From NCBI RefSeq assembly GCF_052857255.1, contig NC_135500.1:158811689-158875688 (forward strand): a stretch of 64,000 nt of DNA. The letters run 5' to 3'. Position 1 is the stretch's first letter. Each line of letters opens with the position of its first letter. Shown in pieces: positions 35,075-46,552 of the stretch. The notes beneath the pieces are model-generated. The model was not told the origin of the DNA and searched no databases. It was given only the letters and a program-made list of their open reading frames with translations. The stretch comes from Amblyomma americanum (Eukaryota; Arthropoda; Arachnida; Ixodida; Ixodidae). Made by a program: the position numbers and the translations under genes.

Positions 35075-37437
35075 TTAGTCCTCCCCAGCCTGAGGAGCGT
35101 GGGGAGGGAGCAGTAGATGATGAGTTGGTGGTAGTTTGTGTGGCCGACGAGGCATGCCCTGTTGTGCGTTGCAAGTTAAATGGTTGTTGTATGGAATTGT
35201 TGATAGATACGGGGTCAAAGGTGACATTGCTTAAGGAGAGCAGTTATAACACGCTTCGAAGGAAGGGGGACCGCGAGGTGTTGGAAGCGTCTGGTGGTAT
35301 GGCAACCAAATTTGTAGGCATAACGGGGGATCCTCTTGGCATAAGTGGACTCTACCGGTTACACTTCTCTCTCGGCGGAATTGCATTGGAGCACCCCTGC
35401 TACGTATGCCCGGACACGGTGTCTCTGCCAAACGGAGTGTCAGGTATATTAGGGCAGGATTTTTTGAGAAAAGGGAAGGTAGTAGTCTCATTCTCTGAGG
35501 AAGAGGTTAATGCGGGCGGCTCAAAAGTTCTGTTTTTGAACAGGAGAGGGGCTGAGATTCGCATTACCGATATTGACACCCGTCAAACAGTGGGATCATT
35601 GGAGAAGGTATATTCGCGGGTTGCCGTCCGGCTGGTCGAGGAGGCGGTCGTCCTTCCTTGGTCGGAGCACATTTTGTACGCGTTTGTGCCTTCAGATGTA
35701 GAGAGCGGCGCCGTGGGAGTGCTTGAGCCGGTCGACTCTCTCAGCAATGGCCTGAAGGCAGCCGCGTGCCTCGTGACAGTTAATGACGCCCACAGAGTGC
35801 CCCTACGGGTGGTTAACTGTAGCCAGCAGCCACTGAGCCTTCCCAAGAACAAAACATTGGCTTTCTTCACCTCTGCGATAGAGCAACGTGAGCCCACCGA
35901 TACGGTACTCGCAACTGTAGAGCATGCTAGTCCTTCGGCTGCTCCAAAGGTGTCGTTCGATCTTTCTCACGTAAAATCCAGGGAGAGGGAGGCTCTGGCT
36001 GGTTTGCTGAACGACTACTCGGAGGTATTCGCCGCGTCCAACCTGGATTTGGGCTGCTGTGGCGTTATAAAGCACAGGATAGAAACCGGCACTTCATCGC
36101 CCGTTTACCAGCGTGCGTACAGGATTCCTTACTCCCAACGTGAGGAGATGGAGCGGCAGGTGCAGGACCTGATTGATCGCGGCATTGTCGAACACTCAAA
36201 GTCACCCTGGGGAGCACCAGCACTATTGGTGGAAAAGCCAGATGGCTCGTATCGATTGGTAGTGGACTACCGCAAACTAAATGCCGTAACTCGCATCGAT
36301 CCATACCCCATCCCCAATATACAGGAGACGCTTTCTCAGCTGGGCTCTGCCAGGTACTTCACGGTAGTGGACATGGCGGCGGGATTCTGGCAGATAGCAA
36401 TGGATCCGGCAGATGCCGAGAAAACGGCATTCAACACGCCCTCAGGGCACTATGAATGGAAAAGAATGCCGATGGGTCTGGCCAACAGCCCTGCTGTCTG
36501 GCAGAGAACCGCTGATGTTATCCTGGCAGGTCTTCTGGGGAGGCTGTGCTTCGTGTATATGGATGACATTATCATATACAGTGACAGTTTTGAGAACCAT
36601 TTGCGCGATATTGAGCAGGTTTTGGTGCGACTAAGAGGAGCGGGTCTCAAGCTGAAGCCCTGTAAGTGCCAATTCCTCAAAAACGAGGTGAAATACCTCG
36701 GGCACGTTGTTTCAGCTGACGGCGTGCGACCGGACCCTGAGAAACTAAGGTGTGTCTCGGATTTTCCATCCCCGACTAGCGTCCGCCAGGTCCGGCAGTT
36801 TCTCGGCCTGATCGGTTACTACCGAAGGCACATAGAGGAGTTCGCCAAGCTCGCTAAGCCGCTCACCGCCTTAACAGCCAAAAATGTCGCCTTTCGCTGG
36901 GACGAAAACGCGGAGAATGCTTTTGGGGCCCTGAAAAGGAAGCTAATGAGTGCACCGCTCTTGCGCCACCCGGATTTAAATTTGCCCTTCGTTATGGCCA
37001 CAGATGCGTCAAAGTTCGCAGTGGGTGCCGTGCTATCTCAGGTTATCGAGGGCAAAGAACATCCCGTTGCTTTTGCTAGCCGACAGCTGAGCCCCACAGA
37101 GCAAAAGTACGGAGCTACTGAAAGGGAGTGCCTCGCCGTTGTCTGGGCAGTAAAGCACTTCAGATGCTACCTTTACGGCCGCAAATTCAAGCTAGTCACA
37201 GACTGCCATCCTCTGAAATGGGTGATGAGTGTCAGGGACCCTAGCTCGCGACTCGCTAGATGGAATCTACACCTGCAGGAATACTGCTTTGAAGTTGAGC
37301 ACAAGTCAGGAAAGACACATCTGAATGCTGATGCACTCAGCCGCACAGCTGCCGTGGCAGCTATAGAAGAGTTTGTCCCCGTAGTCGACCCCGCCGAATT
37401 ACGCACAGAGCAGTGCAAAGATCCTGAACTGAAGTGA
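35071..37437 (+). CDS. pol: Pol: protease, reverse transcriptase, RNase H
   Basis: The frame is open from the slippery site to a TGA at 37438. Numbering residues from codon 35125: protease with the catalytic LLIDTGSK (D28) and the distal GILGQDFL motif; reverse transcriptase with LVVDYRKLNAVT, TVVDMAAGFWQI and the catalytic YMDD (478-481), then LGHVVSADGV; RNase H with MATDASKFAVGAVLSQ (D627), TERECLAVVWA and TDCHPLKW (D693). All catalytic residues that I can place are present. The codons after TGA continue the same protein into integrase, so this is a break in a single pol frame and not the natural end of pol. Confidence 0.93.
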   Translation, partial: LVSPPQPEERGEGAVDDELVVVCVADEACPVVRCKLNGCCMELLIDTGSKVTLLKESSYNTLRRKGDREVLEASGGMATKFVGITGDPLGISGLYRLHFSLGGIALEHPCYVCPDTVSLPNGVSGILGQDFLRKGKVVVSFSEEEVNAGGSKVLFLNRRGAEIRITDIDTRQTVGSLEKVYSRVAVRLVEEAVVLPWSEHILYAFVPSDVESGAVGVLEPVDSLSNGLKAAACLVTVNDAHRVPLRVVNCSQQPLSLPKNKTLAFFTSAIEQREPTDTVLATVEHASPSAAPKVSFDLSHVKSREREALAGLLNDYSEVFAASNLDLGCCGVIKHRIETGTSSPVYQRAYRIPYSQREEMERQVQDLIDRGIVEHSKSPWGAPALLVEKPDGSYRLVVDYRKLNAVTRIDPYPIPNIQETLSQLGSARYFTVVDMAAGFWQIAMDPADAEKTAFNTPSGHYEWKRMPMGLANSPAVWQRTADVILAGLLGRLCFVYMDDIIIYSDSFENHLRDIEQVLVRLRGAGLKLKPCKCQFLKNEVKYLGHVVSADGVRPDPEKLRCVSDFPSPTSVRQVRQFLGLIGYYRRHIEEFAKLAKPLTALTAKNVAFRWDENAENAFGALKRKLMSAPLLRHPDLNLPFVMATDASKFAVGAVLSQVIEGKEHPVAFASRQLSPTEQKYGATERECLAVVWAVKHFRCYLYGRKFKLVTDCHPLKWVMSVRDPSSRLARWNLHLQEYCFEVEHKSGKTHLNADALSRTAAVAAIEEFVPVVDPAELRTEQCKDPELK

Positions 37438-37440
37438 ATA
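37438..37440 (+). other. in-frame TGA between RNase H and integrase
   Basis: The reading frame is open for hundreds of codons on both sides in the same phase (35071-37437 and 37441-38913), and only this triplet interrupts it. It separates the replication enzymes from the integrase zinc finger. It could be a nonsense mutation in this copy, a sequencing error or, less likely, a readthrough site. Confidence 0.9.
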
Positions 37441-38916
37441 ATCGAAAGCTTAGAGGGCGCACCGTCTCACCCCGAACAGCTAGGTTATTTCATTGACAAA
37501 GACGGCACCCTGTGTCGGCGCACGAGGCCAACCAGGAAAGGGAGACCAGAGAAAACCGCTTGGGAGAGAGTCGTCATACCTCGGTCGTGGACAGAAAGGG
37601 TTCTTCGCGCGTTTCACGATGCGCCATGCGCCGGTCATTTTGGCGTAGCGAAGACACGCAGGCGTGTGGAGCGTTTGTACTTTTGGAGTGGCATGCGACA
37701 GGATGTTAGAGACTACTGTGCGAAGTGTCATTCCTGTCTCGAAAGAAAAACACCCAAGGGACGAAGACCAGCTCCAATTCAGCCGTTCCCTGAGGTTTCG
37801 GCTCCCTTCGAGCGTACAGGTATGGACATAATGGGCCCATTGCCCACGACCACTTCCGGAAACAAGTACATTTTAGTATTTGTCGACCACCTTTCAAAAT
37901 ACGCGGAAGCGGTAGCACTCCCAGATCAGAAGGCAGACACGGTTGCAAGAGCATTTGTCGAACAGATCGTGCTCCGACATGGACCCCCGAGGCAACTCTT
38001 GACAGATCGGGGAACGAACTTCGTGTCGCAGCTAATGAGGAGAGTTTGCGAGCTGCTTAAGATCGCTAAGAAGCAGACAACACCGTACCATCCGGCTTGC
38101 AACGGCGCGGTGGAGCGACTGAACCAAACCGTGGCCGGGTTCCTGTCGCATTTTGTTTCGCGCGACCAGCGGGACTGGGACTTGTGGCTCCCGTATGCAA
38201 TGTTTGCCTACAATTCCGCAGCACACGAGAGCACGGGCGAATCGCCATTCTTTCTTCTCTACGGCCGAGACCCGGACCAGCCTAGTGAAGTGCCAGAGGG
38301 CCCCCGTCGTGTCCCATACGCTTCACTGGACGACTATAAGGTTGAGCTAGAATCGCGCTTGCAAGTGGCGAGGGACATCGCAAAGGAGTCCTTAAAGAAA
38401 GCGGCGAAGCGCAGGAAGGAGGTGCACGATCGCAGTGCTAGAGACGCGCCGTTTAATGTGGGGGACAGCGTGTACATTGAAAACTGCCAAAGGCAGATTG
38501 GGCTAGCTCGTAAGTTCCAGACGAAGTGGAGAGGACCGTGCGAGGTTGTCGAGAAGGTTTCTCCGGTAAACTTCAGAGTCCGAGACGTGAACCGGCGTTT
38601 GATAAGGATACACGCAAATCGCCTCAAGTCGGCACCGGTTCAGTATTCACGAAATGAGGAAAGGGAAAGCGCGGATTTTGATGGGGACAGAAGTGAAGCG
38701 GAGCGCGCAGATAGTTCGCAAGAAACGCCCTCTCCTGCATTTGTTCGGCGGGCGCCCGAGGTGACGGCCGGAATGCCACCGGATTTACTTCATGCATTGC
38801 TAGAAGAAGAAGCGCGCGAGGTTGCCGCGCAGATAACGCCGGGAGAGGCTCCTGCCACGAGCCCTCGCGAGTCCCAAAGCAGACAAAGGGGCAGACTTAC
38901 TTCGTATGACTCATGA
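37441..38916 (+). CDS. pol: Pol: integrase
   Basis: In frame with the upstream pol after the TGA. Because the first ATG is at 37681, it has no start of its own before the zinc finger. HHCC finger: His at 37615 and 37636, Cys at 37717 and 37726. Catalytic core: Asp in FERTGMDIMGP (37825), Asp in LLTDRGTNF (38005) and Glu in NGAVERLNQ (38113), giving D-D-35-E. The C-terminal GP(Y/F)-like module around KWRGPCEVVEKV has Cys at the aromatic position. The last 100 residues are acidic and low-complexity. It would insert the DNA copy; the 4-bp target duplication fits. Confidence 0.92.
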   Translation: MESLEGAPSHPEQLGYFIDKDGTLCRRTRPTRKGRPEKTAWERVVIPRSWTERVLRAFHDAPCAGHFGVAKTRRRVERLYFWSGMRQDVRDYCAKCHSCLERKTPKGRRPAPIQPFPEVSAPFERTGMDIMGPLPTTTSGNKYILVFVDHLSKYAEAVALPDQKADTVARAFVEQIVLRHGPPRQLLTDRGTNFVSQLMRRVCELLKIAKKQTTPYHPACNGAVERLNQTVAGFLSHFVSRDQRDWDLWLPYAMFAYNSAAHESTGESPFFLLYGRDPDQPSEVPEGPRRVPYASLDDYKVELESRLQVARDIAKESLKKAAKRRKEVHDRSARDAPFNVGDSVYIENCQRQIGLARKFQTKWRGPCEVVEKVSPVNFRVRDVNRRLIRIHANRLKSAPVQYSRNEERESADFDGDRSEAERADSSQETPSPAFVRRAPEVTAGMPPDLLHALLEEEAREVAAQITPGEAPATSPRESQSRQRGRLTSYDS

Positions 38917-39452
38917 AGGCCGATATCCGCTGCGAAATCGGAAAGCTAAGTCGGACTAATGGCGTAAACAGAGCGGAGTTTTGAACTGGTTAGAATTGTG
39001 TAATGCCACAGCTCATAACATTGCTATGTGCTTATGTGTTAAGTTATCGGAGTTGGTAGTTAAACCTTTCTGTCATTAAGTAACACCTTCACAGGAGAGC
39101 ATGCGGAGCGCATGCAGAACCTGCCCTACTTCCTTTCGTTATCTATATTTTTGTTTGTGCCGTGATCGTGCTAGAAGTGGGAGCTCCTTTATAACTGTGG
39201 TAAATTTATTTCGTCCAGTTTGGACTAGAAAAGAGAGGCTTGGGTGCTGAGTTTCATGTTTATCTGTAAAAGAAGATCAGTGCTGCCCCTGGAGACGCCA
39301 GTATTGACAGCGGAGGCATATGGTGTTGTGCAGTGGTGTTGAGTGCAGCGAAAAGTGTTTTGTCGGACGCACTGTGCGAGGCGATTCAGAAAGACAAGGG
39401 GAGCTGCGTGGACTCAAATGTTCGGAGAACATTCTTCTGGAGGGTGAGCGAG
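38917..39452 (+). other. untranslated region between integrase and 3' LTR
   Basis: No envelope-like ORF. The bases just before the 3' LTR (GGAGGGTGAGCGAG) are purine-rich and are the likely polypurine primer, though not a clean tract. Confidence 0.6.
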
Positions 39453-40639
39453 TGTGACATTCCGTGTGTGCTACGAGGATCCACGTTCGACGGCGCGGCG
39501 TAGACGGAGACCCGTGACAGCGGCATCATCAATTACCCAGCCATGCTCTTTGAGTGACGACCAGAACAACCGGACCCGCCGCCGCCCCGGGGAAACAGGC
39601 TTTATCCTCCCCAATTTCCGGGCACATTCCAGGACAAGGGAGCTGTCAGCGGGCCAGAGCGCGCCGTACCACAGCCGACGCTATGCGCTACCGCGAAGAC
39701 AACATTCTTTCCCTCCCCCCCCCCCCCCTTTGTCGTGGGCTATCGCCGGGAAGGCACCCACAGCTTCCCAGAAGGGCCGTGACGGACACCTGTCAGACGG
39801 ACAGGCAGTACTCGCCAAGAATGTGGAAAGACAGGCGCTAGTGAATTAGCTCCGAAGAGAGAGCCTGTGTATACTCTCACTTGAGAGAGAGTGGTGGCGT
39901 TTTTGTTGTTTATTTAGTTTGTATTGTTAACAGACTCTGGGGTCGAGGCTAAGCCCAACCCAAGGGGTGGTCCCCATCTCGCATGTTATTTTGGATTGGA
40001 GAATTGATGCTTTGGGCGGGCCACTGGAAATGACCGCCCTTAGTCCTTTGTTAATCAAGTGCTTAAAAGCGCATGTAAACGGATGCAGTTCAGTCTGAGC
40101 TGGGGCTCCATGCTTAGCATGTAATGTGATGCTACTTAGGCACTAACCTGCCCGGTCGATGAGTAAAGTAGTGCAAAGTTTGTTCTTTTGTAAATTCAGT
40201 TCTGCTTTTTCCAGTTTAACTCTCTGTATATGTATGTTGTAAAATTATGCTCTGCTGTCATCATCTTCAAGCTCTCCTCCTGTTCATCTTCCAAGCCGAA
40301 CGACACTAGAGGAAGGGTTTGTGAACCATCCTCGAAGAAACGGACGACTATTGAAATTCTACTGCATACACGCTCAGGACGACATCGTTCGCCAAGAGGG
40401 CCTTCAGCGCCGAAGCCCGACGGCGTGCAGCTTCTGCCAGCAACCGCTCGAGCCCAACTCCGGAGCCACTCCATCGCCCCCATGAAGTCGTCGGCACGTA
40501 AGCTCGGACGCCCCAGCCTCTGATGTATAACCTTAATCATGTGTAATTATTGAATATACCTGTTTGTTTAAACTGAGCCATACGGTGTCTCTTTGCCTCT
40601 CCGTCCCGTGTGGACCTGCGCATTATGGGGGTCATCACA
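39453..40639 (+). repeat. 3' LTR (1187 bp)
   Basis: Begins TGTGACATTCCG and ends GTCATCACA, with the right target-duplication copy ATTG at 40640-40643. It is six bases longer than the 5' LTR because of the C run (14 against 8). Confidence 0.95.
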
Positions 40640-43070
40640 ATTGTTCTTAGGACGCATGCTTGACCAGCACGTGACATCACTATGGAATTCATTGTACAGT
40701 TTATCCTGATACATTTCTTTGCTCACTTGCTATCCCACTGGGCGTGATTTCACGCACAGAGAACGGAGTCATAGTTAATACGTTTCGAGCCTAAATAATA
40801 ATACTGCGATTAAAGTGTGTCTAAACTTTTTTATTTATGCGAAAGATCAGTTGGGCAGAAATATAAGGATGAAACATGCAATTGGAGTTCGTGCCAACGG
40901 TGTTTCTGCTCTTTTAGTCACAGAAATGAAAATAGGATTGAAGGCTACCTTATCAGAATATGGGGCCTGCAGCTACAGAAGAATATTTGGACGAGGTAAT
41001 TTCTTTTATATTTCAGCATTTTTAAGCGCGGCATCTTACACTAACATCAGAGTCATATTTTAGACTGACATTCCTCTTTACATTTTATACTTAACAGCAG
41101 CTGCTTCCTAACATACAGGAGCTTAAGAATGGGTCTAAAAATCCACAGACTACAAAACTACCCAACTCCGAAATATCTTCTGAACGGTTTCAGTGTCTTA
41201 TCCGCAGTTGCATTAAGTGTCTTGGTGGTGATATCTCGGGTACCCTTAACTAGTGTACTCTTAACTAGTACCCTTAGCAGTGGCGACAACATGCCTCTGT
41301 CTCAGGATGGAGAACCGGTTTTGTTATGGAGCGTTTCAGCGATGGCTCCACCACCCGTCTACCTCACCTTCCTTCTACTGAGTGTGAAGAGGTATTCTGT
41401 GCCTGTCCTGTGGTGAGCAAAGACCAAGCCTGCTACAGGAATAAAGTGATTGGGCTATTTGGAAACCAGGTCTGAGTTTTTCAGGTCTGCAGTTTGTGAA
41501 CTGCTTAACAAGAATAGATGATGTTTGGTCACGATGTTCTACTTTCACCCCTGTAAATAAGTAAAGTAGCAGTTTTTGATTACTTTGCCCATCGAGGCAC
41601 GTCTCTTTTGACCGGCACACTGCAGCAGGACTTCTAGACGGGGCCCATTGAGCTGGACCTGGTACCACAGATACCCAAGCGAACCAAGGGGCTGGCTTAA
41701 GATACTGCGTTTTGCTGCATTTAAACTCATTTTTATTTTAGAATTACAGTTGAATCAGAAAGAAGAAAAATTTCGCGTTCAGAAGTACCGCAATATTTTA
41801 CTTAGTTACCTTTACTTCCTTCTCTGTAATTCCTGCAATTCAACTTGATTTCAGTTATATAGTGCAGCCGATGGCGCAGCTGCGTCGCGTCTCCACGCAA
41901 ATGGACGAAACAAAAGGTCATCTGGAATACCTATTCGACCAGCATGGACTGTTTCTTAAGTCGCAGTAGTTAATTCTATCTATGTTGTGTTCTTGCGCCA
42001 AATTAGTCGGCGCATAACATTACCATAAACATAAAAAGAGGACTGCCAATAGCTGTCGAGCAAGAAGAAGATGACAGACAGCTTCCGTTTTTTGGATCCG
42101 CTACCGGCATGTTTTCTTTCTAAACTATAACGTACCGTCTTTGCCAAATCATGGTTTGCGTTTCACTCGTATAATAGAGCCCTTATTGCCTTCTTTAAAA
42201 ATAAAGTCTTCAAAAGTTAGGGCAAAGGCCGTCCTTCCAGAGCTTTAAAGCTTGAGGAGGAGAAGGGGGACATTTAGTGCTCGTCCATATGACTGAAAGC
42301 GGACCGCGCTGTCGAGCTCCTTTGAAAAATGTGGTTCATTCCTGTCTGAAGTCAGCCAACCACTTTGATGTTCAAGAAGAGGCAGAAGAAAGGATATTGC
42401 AGGAAAGTGAAATGACAAAATACCCAAGCAGCGGACGACCGAAGCACGAGCCAAAGCACTCTCAAAGCATCCCACAAAGTGCTGGGGTACACGAGGCTGC
42501 TCGATCTGAAAGCACCAAATGGCTGCTGGTTTGGCAAGTATAGATAAGATCAGAGATGCTAGGCAGCCCACGGTCGTGATGTTTATAAAAATGTTAGTTT
42601 GCTCCTGGTTGTGGATCTTCCTTAAGTGGTCTTGACTGTCTTCTAACAAGTAATTATACAGACAGATGGAGAATATGCCACGACACCTCTCGCTGAGTGT
42701 GATTTGGCCCTGAGGACTATTCCCTTGGATACATAGAAAATATAAGATAATTGCGGTCGATTTTTGTGTAATTTAAAAATGAAATACCTCAGACTATGTC
42801 AAATTAGGAATGCCGAAAATTTCGTTACATTCTACAAATACGCATCAGCTGAATACGAATACAAGGTCGTGCTTCGGGCGTTTACGTTGTTGCCTGAAGA
42901 GGAAACTGGGCGCCGGCCAGATTCTAGGTGTTTTTACGGGTTAAATTGGATTCGGCTCTGAATTTTTTTGTCGCCAATAATTGACGACCCTTTTTGCTTT
43001 CAATAGGACATTGTATACCGATGCTTAACTATGGTGCTCTACCACAAGACGTGAAAAAGAAAAAAGGAAG
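40640..43070. other. unassigned region
   Basis: No supported gene. A CTTAACTAGT unit is tandemly repeated near 41246-41275. An ATG ORF at 42289-42543 (84 codons, charged, MTESGPRCRAPLKNVVHSCL...) is the most coding-like stretch but has no recognisable motif or splice context. Confidence 0.45.
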
Positions 43071-43141
43071 AAAATTATTTTTTTGGGAAAATAAATGACG
43101 CAGTATCTGTCTCACATATCGGTGGACACCTGAACCGCCCA
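43071..43141 (-). mobile_element. Ruka-like SINE, 3' fragment
   Basis: TTTTTTTGGGAAAATAAATG, then ACGCAGTATCTGTCTCACAT, CGGTGGACACCTGAACCGCC. This is the last 70 bp of the SINE on the minus strand. The rest is missing. Confidence 0.75.
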
Positions 43142-43601
43142 AATGCTTCTTCTCTTGCAATATGAAGAGGTCCGGATAGAAGTGAGAGGATATGGAATTG
43201 CGAGCATGCTCAGCGTATTAAAATCGTCCCCTCGAATGCTGAATCTATTGCGTGAGATAAGTCGCAACTTATTAGAGGCTATTTCGTGCCTTTCTCTGTG
43301 CGGTCTTCACCGATAGTACAGACGAAAAGGCGCAGAAGAGAGCAGCTCACCATGACAATAACAACATGTCCATATGCAACCTTAACGAACGCCAGTAGCT
43401 TAGCTTATCTAAAATACGAGTCGCTTAGGAAGGCAGGTTTATAAAGACCACGCAAAGTTTCTTATTGTAAATCCGCAAGTTTGTGAAAAAATCGGATGTA
43501 TTTCGAGCGCGTATTCTACAACATGGTCATTTCGTGTTGCAATTAGCTGCGCAGGTGATTATACTGCTAGTTTGTTGTAGGCTCTATCTGTAGGTTCAGG
43601 G

Positions 43602-43790
43602 ATCATCATCATTCGCCGGATTCAACTGCTCCCAAGTAGGCAGGTTCTGCCAAAAGGCGTTCTTTTGCACCAGCACATTTTTTGATATCATCTCTTCCTC
43701 TGAGACTGTCCGCCCCTAACTACATTCTTCTTTTCTTAGCATCCACTCTGGCCGTTTTTAGGAGACCCCGGGCTGTTAGGCATTCGCATT
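43602..43790 (-). mobile_element. RTE-like LINE 3' fragment (weak)
   Basis: CATCATCATTCGCCGGATTC, then GATATCATCTCTTCCTCTG, CTAACTACATTCTTC and CTTAGCATCCACTCTGGCCG follow the word order of the minus-strand RTE-like 3' end (compare 4822-5000) but are strongly diverged or from a sister family. Confidence 0.4.
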
Positions 43791-46329
43791 ACCAGCAATA
43801 TAGGAGAAAATTTTAAGACATCTTTATAATTTATAATTATAAGTTGCCGTGTACGGGTTCTACGTGTGACGCAAAGCATGCTTTTACCGTATGACGGTGC
43901 AATAAATTATTATGGTTACAACGCAGCAAGCCGAGAATACAGGCGTCAGGGCGGATTACAATGAAATCATTTTAATGGATGTCAGCTTAGCGCAAGTGTT
44001 AATGACTTGGTTGCGCTGTTCAAAAGGGTCGTGGCTATCAGGCTGTTCAGTCTACTAGTGAGGGCTGAAGGCTGGGCGGGAGGAGAGCGGCAACGTCCGG
44101 TTGAATCGGGAAGGTTGAGGCAGTGTCAGAAGCTGCGCACAAGAAACACTTTACCCCGAACCAGCGTACGACAGGCTCCGATGCTTCGGGGTCAGATTGA
44201 TCTGACCTCCAAAACCTCCAACACAATTTACGTCAAAGGAAGCTTGAGAACGAGGTTGAGCATCGATGGAGATGACACAATTTAATGGCTCCAAGCCTAG
44301 CACCAGTGTTTCGCTCCACGCAACTGCAAGCTTCATGGTTCTCTGGTCCATGCCAACATAATTCGCACAACTCTAGGAGCCACTGCGCCAGTACAGCATG
44401 GTGTAACCAATATAACTTTAGCGCTTGTTATTTCTGCAAGGCTTAAAAGAAATGGATGAAAGCGGGTGAGGAAAGCCGCGTATGCAAATAAAAATTGCTT
44501 GTGCAAGATGGAGCAGCCAAGGCATGAAATCGGCTGCGAGAAAGCAAAGGAAGAAGCATTCGCGAAGCTGCCGCCAAGAGTTCTCCCGGGTGCCCTCGGT
44601 GCTTTTATGTGCGCAGTGCTTGCTACGCCATCAAAAGCACTGCTGCTGTCGCCACTTCAGATAACGAAAACAAACAGTTATGTGAAACTCGCCTGGAGAA
44701 ATGTTAGTCGTGTGACTCCCTTATGCGGCAGCAGAGATATCGGTGAACCGGAGTTGTCGACAACGAGGCACTCTCGGTACCGCCATAATGAATGAATTAT
44801 GGGGGCGAAATGGAAGAAATAGATTACATTTAGTGGGAGATCAGCTAGCGACCTTTGCAGTACATGATGACTTTAACTTTCTTCAAACGCGTAGAATAAA
44901 TTACGGGTGTGAAATACCAATTCAATTCGAGCTACCACCTCAACAAAAATGAATAATTTTTCATGGTATGTGGTTGCCAGATATTAACTTTTCTGAAATA
45001 AGGCGCTGGTATCTGCCTCTATAGGTTCTGCAAACAAGAGCTTTCTATTTTAGCTGCTGCTAAAAGGCGATGACGCTCACAACTGCTGCAGATAGGTCGC
45101 AAACGGTAATGCAACACCTATGGCCATGTACCACTCAGCAGCTCGGCAGTAGATGAAGTCCCTCTCCTTTTGCTCCTTCTTAGAAAGCGAGGAAACGTTT
45201 ACTGCGTCGGTCTTGTGTAAAAGCGACGCTAAATGCACAAGCTGAAGACAGTCAATATCGATCAGTTGCGGTTTTCTACAGGCGAATATATAAATTTAAA
45301 TGCAAAACAGAGTTTTTAGATGTTGAAAAAGGCGAAGAATTTGAATCGAGATGTCTCTACCCATGAGCGTTTTTACAAGTAAACAGCGATGTGTTGCAGG
45401 CGTTTTCTGAGCGCAAATTCCTGTAGTTAGGGTGCATAGCCATTTATTTCTTCATACCAATAACAGACGTCTTTCCTGAATAGATGCTCAGGAACAAATG
45501 CGTGGTTTGCTTGTGGACAAAACATCAACATAGAAAGAAAGAGCCGCAGAATTGATTAGTACAAAGAAAAGCAGAGTTGGATGAAGTTGCGCTCAGTGTT
45601 CCTTTGGCTAGAATAAAAGAGTGCTAAATGGACATGATAAAAGGAGCGGTCGTTCTTTGACACGACACTTTTTATGCGTTTCGGTGATATTAGAAATGAC
45701 TTATACGTCCAGTTACTGAAAACTTCGAAAATTCTTCATTGAGACCCATATTCCGCCCTCCGAGTTTATGGACTGCATATGCGCTCTGTTAACGCGAGGA
45801 GGCATATTGCTACGTGTTTTACACTCAGACCCCAGGTGCATGTTAGCTTGACAGCGTTAAGGCCCGCTGTCGCGCGAAGTATTTGTCGGTGAGCGAAATA
45901 TCCATGAAGAATCCCCATAGAATCAACATTAGAGGCAGGTGGGCCTTCTAATAAAGGTGACTAGTGACGTCATTACAACTTGCGCACCCGATTGTGAGAG
46001 AAGTGCGCACCGTGGCTGGTGGCGCCTAAATGGATGATTGGTCGAGAGAATTTGCTTGGGAAGCATAAACTTGGTCTCACATACCGCACACATGGCAGAA
46101 CCAGCCTTCGTAGGGCAGTGTAGCGTAGCTAAACGCTGCACTACTGCACCAGGATTGATAACAGGACTTCCAGTAATCTATGATTGTAAAGTAGAGAATT
46201 ACCCGTTCTGTATATTTGTGCATTAACCCGTCAGAGCTATTTCGGCGCTCCCGTAGAGCAGAGCTTAGATGTCATCTCCAGTTATTATTATCAGCAAATA
46301 AAAAATAGAAATAAAAATTACGAAAGAAA
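43791..46329. other. unassigned region downstream of the lipocalin gene
   Basis: ORFs at 44007-44285 and 44466-44795 (plus) and 44151-44351 (minus) are GC-richer but unrecognised. At about 46066-46120 on the minus strand, GTGCG|GTATGT resembles a splice donor. No gene is supported. Confidence 0.45.
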
Positions 46330-46347
46330 TCTTCTCGACTGAAGATC

Positions 46348-46353
46348 TTTATT
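46348..46353 (-). terminator. polyadenylation signal of the lipocalin gene
   Basis: AATAAA on the minus strand, about 78 bases after the stop codon. Cleavage is expected some 15-25 bases further, near 46330. Confidence 0.7.
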
Positions 46354-46430
46354 TTTCATGCTGCGAAAAAACGGCTCAAATCTGCTGGTAGAGCGCCAAA
46401 CTCCGCAAGGTGACTCCTTGACGTGAAAAC

Positions 46431-46552
46431 TTAGGAGCATTGGTTTTTGTCATAAAGAGTGTACTTCTCGGGCCCGCAGTACTTTTCAAATGCCCTCACA
46501 CATTTCCTTGGCAGAGAATCCTTGTAGTCTCTCTTCACCCACAGGAGACAAT
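46431..46552 (-). CDS. lipocalin exon 5 (C-terminus)
   Basis: Acceptor TCGTTTTCCTAG. Encodes HCLLWVKRDYKDSLP, then RKCVRAFEKYCG and LYDKNQCS, ending at TAA (46431-46433). The four terminal cysteines and the LW pair are the clearest lipocalin signature in the gene. Confidence 0.9.

Larger units (their letters stand above)
32797..40639 (+). mobile_element. complete Ty3/gypsy-type LTR retrotransposon, 7.8 kb
   Basis: Order: LTR - primer site - gag - protease/RT/RNase H - integrase - LTR. It is flanked by a 4-bp duplication, ATTG (32793-32796 and 40640-40643). The LTRs start TGTGA and end TCACA, perfect 5-bp inverted termini. RT-RNase H upstream of integrase is the Ty3/gypsy (Metaviridae) order. 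No env-like ORF lies between integrase and the 3' LTR. The two LTRs differ at about five positions plus C-tract length, so the insertion is recent. One in-frame TGA interrupts pol. I cannot assign a lineage without a tree. Confidence 0.95.

Noticed and set aside
38917..39452. env gene of an errantivirus-like element
   Set aside because: No ORF of meaningful length, no signal or transmembrane segment between integrase and the 3' LTR.
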